In this document: in pieces, positions 62,409 to 64,000 of the stretch
Numbering within the stretch: the first letter of the stretch is position 1
How the letters are laid out: the number at the start of each line of letters is the position of its first letter
Source of the DNA: Nocardioides campestrisoli
GTDB taxonomy: Bacteria; Actinomycetota; Actinomycetes; Propionibacteriales; Nocardioidaceae
Direction of reading: 5' to 3'
DNA: 64,000 nt
NCBI RefSeq assembly: GCF_013624435.2
Contig: NZ_CP061768.1
Span: 3,934,001 to 3,998,000, forward strand
Program-made: the position numbers and the translations under genes
The notes under the pieces: model-generated
What the model was told of the DNA's origin: nothing
Database searches by the model: none
What the model saw: the letters and a program-made list of their open reading frames with translations, nothing else

Positions 62409-63983
62409 GTGCTGGATCGATCTCGGAGGAACCTCCTCGCCTGGGCCGCGGTGTGCCTCGCCCTCCTCGCCCTGCTGGCGACCCTGGTCACCTGGAACCG
62501 TGCGCCGCTCGCCGGCTTCGACACCTGGACCCGCGACGCCTCCTCGTGGGCGGTAGGCATCGACTGGCTCCGCAGCGTGATGCTGCTGGTCGAGGACGCC
62601 TTCAACTCCGTCGGGATGACGGTGCTCACGGTCGTCGTGGCCGTGGCCCTGCTGGTGAAGCGGCATCCCCGCGCCGCCACCCTGGTCGCCGGGGTGATGC
62701 TGGCGACGGGACTGGCCACCACCGGCCTCAAGATGCTGCTGTCCCGTGAGCGGCCGGACTGGCAGGAGGCCGTCGGGCTGCACGACACCCTCTCCTTCCC
62801 CTCGGGCCACGCCTCCTCGGTCGCCGCCTTCACCCTGCTGCTGTGGGTGCTGGCGAGCATCTTCGTCCGCCGGGCGAGCATGCGCCGCCTGGCCACCGCC
62901 GGGCTCGGCGCCCTGTGGTTCCTGGTGCTGCTCGACCGGATCCTGCTGGGCCGGCACTTCCCCAGCGACGTGATCGGCGGGACGCTGCTCGGCGCCGCGA
63001 TGGTGCTGCTCGGACTCGCGCTGCTCGACCCCCGCCCGCGCAGCATCTCCGAGACCACCGAGCCGCTGCCCGAGGTCTACACCTCCCAGCGCCGGCTCGC
63101 GGTCGTGCTCAACCCGATCAAGGTCGAGGACGTCGGGCAGTTCCGGCACCTGGTCACCACGATGGCCCAGGAGTCGGGGTGGCAGGAGCCGGCCTGGCAC
63201 TACACCACCGTGGAGGACCCGGGCACCGGCATGGCCCTCAAGGCCGCGGAGGCGGGCGTCGACCTGGTGCTGGTCTGCGGCGGCGACGGCACGGTCCGCG
63301 AGGTCTGCGCCGCGCTGGCCGGCACCGGCATCCCGGTCGGGATCATCCCCGCGGGCACCGGCAACCTGCTCGCCCGCAACCTCGACATCCCCCTCTACAT
63401 CCGCTCGGCGATCGACGTCGGCCTCAACGGCCAGGACCGGGCGATCGACATGGTCGCGGTCAGCGGCGACGGCATCGACGATGCCCACTTCATGGTGATG
63501 GCCGGCATGGGGTTCGACGCCGCGATCATGGAGGGCGTCAACGAGGACATCAAGAAGCGGATCGGCTGGGTCGCCTACGTGATCTCGGGCCTGAAGTCGC
63601 TGATGTTCCCGGCGTACAAGATCGAGATCTCCGTCGACGGCGCGGAGTACACCACCCACCGGGCGCGCACGGTGGTCGTCGGCAACGTCGGCTACCTGCA
63701 GGCCGGGATGCCACTGCTCCCCGACGCCGCGATCGACGACGGGCTGATCGACGTGGTGATCCTGCACCCCAAGCGGTTCCTGTCCTGGGTGCCGCTGGCG
63801 TGGCGGGTGATGGCCAAGAGCGCCCGGGTCGACGAGACGATCGACCGGCTCACCGGCGCCAAGGTGACGCTGCGCGCGACCACCGACACTCCGCGCCAGC
63901 TCGACGGCGACTCCATCGGGCTCGGCAAGGAGCTGACGATGGAGTGCATCCCGGGCCGGCTGCTGGTCCGGGTCCCCCGCTGA
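62409..63983 (+). CDS. Bifunctional PAP2 phosphatase / diacylglycerol kinase-like protein
   Basis: The 524-residue membrane protein joins two enzymes. Residues 1-205 have about six spans with the PAP2 phosphatase triad: KMLLSRERP (Lys108, Arg115, Pro116), PSGH (131-134) and RILLGRHFPSD (Arg177, His183, Asp187). Residues 225-524 are a diacylglycerol/sphingosine kinase domain with GGDGTVRE (291-298) and AGTGNLLARNL (315-325). The order phosphatase-kinase on one chain suggests turnover between phosphatidate-type and dephosphorylated lipids at one membrane site, or recycling of undecaprenyl and diacylglycerol carriers; the substrate pair is inferred. GTG 62409 fits CATACT 7 nt upstream. It is divergent from serS. 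Confidence 0.88.
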   Translation: MLDRSRRNLLAWAAVCLALLALLATLVTWNRAPLAGFDTWTRDASSWAVGIDWLRSVMLLVEDAFNSVGMTVLTVVVAVALLVKRHPRAATLVAGVMLATGLATTGLKMLLSRERPDWQEAVGLHDTLSFPSGHASSVAAFTLLLWVLASIFVRRASMRRLATAGLGALWFLVLLDRILLGRHFPSDVIGGTLLGAAMVLLGLALLDPRPRSISETTEPLPEVYTSQRRLAVVLNPIKVEDVGQFRHLVTTMAQESGWQEPAWHYTTVEDPGTGMALKAAEAGVDLVLVCGGDGTVREVCAALAGTGIPVGIIPAGTGNLLARNLDIPLYIRSAIDVGLNGQDRAIDMVAVSGDGIDDAHFMVMAGMGFDAAIMEGVNEDIKKRIGWVAYVISGLKSLMFPAYKIEISVDGAEYTTHRARTVVVGNVGYLQAGMPLLPDAAIDDGLIDVVILHPKRFLSWVPLAWRVMAKSARVDETIDRLTGAKVTLRATTDTPRQLDGDSIGLGKELTMECIPGRLLVRVPR

Positions 63984-64000
63984 CGCTGGGTCGCTCGCCC

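Overview
The window is about 64 kb of very GC-rich chromosome from an actinobacterium. The menaquinone gene menB, the proteasome activator Bpa/PafE, a type VII secretion-like substrate pair, the TadA-associated protein, DUF222/HNH and DUF4333 proteins and many GTG starts all fit the Propionibacteriales, most probably a Nocardioides-like genus. That assignment is inferred from gene content and gene style; no marker sequence was compared. About 58 protein genes and one tRNA-Ser can be supported. Both strands are used in short alternating operons.

Layout. 1-3.1 kb: the end of a gene group with a carrier protein, an alpha/beta hydrolase and a GT1 glycosyltransferase (probably the edge of a natural-product cluster), then a LysE/ArgO-type exporter. 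3.1-9.6 kb, minus strand: DUF222/HNH nuclease, a lipoprotein, a hydrolase, a class-V aminotransferase and EF-G2. 9.7-12.95 kb: menB, whose last codons are the attachment site of a 2.3 kb integrated element bounded by a 17-bp direct repeat. The element carries DUF3024 and Fic genes, a perfect palindrome, a truncated tyrosine integrase and likely integrase arm sites. 13-20.8 kb: AlkD-like glycosylase, an orphan sensor kinase, and a kinase-regulator-ABC transporter cluster. 20.8-27.6 kb: two DUF4333 lipoproteins flank a three-gene module that looks like a type VII secretion partner, a polymorphic-toxin-like substrate and a possible immunity or accessory protein, next to a sirtuin and a second orphan kinase. 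27.8-41.8 kb: acyl-CoA dehydrogenase, VIT1-type metal transporter, a palindromic repeat pair, a GH43-like protein, sulfotransferase, ThpR, PntAB, MMPL exporter with TetR, and an MFS exporter divergent from an ArsR regulator with a triple operator, then upp. 42-54 kb: TadA pair, SPFH protein, sulfatase, tRNA-Ser(CGA) with terminator, membrane proteins, an orphan biotin carrier, nitrilase, MobA-like protein with DUF6457, quinone oxidoreductase and Bpa. 54.5-64 kb: a secreted GH3 enzyme, a beta-helix lipoprotein, a secreted TIMP-like protein, the serS-HAD-HAD operon and a PAP2-diacylglycerol-kinase fusion.

A recurring regulatory feature ties the window together. Most transcription units begin with a -10 hexamer of the form TAnnnT (or a one-base variant) lying 6-8 nt before the start codon, so the mRNA would begin at or next to the start codon. 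More than twenty such sites are visible, implying widespread leaderless transcription. Genes inside operons instead use 4-bp ATGA/GTGA/TTGA overlaps or Shine-Dalgarno sequences.
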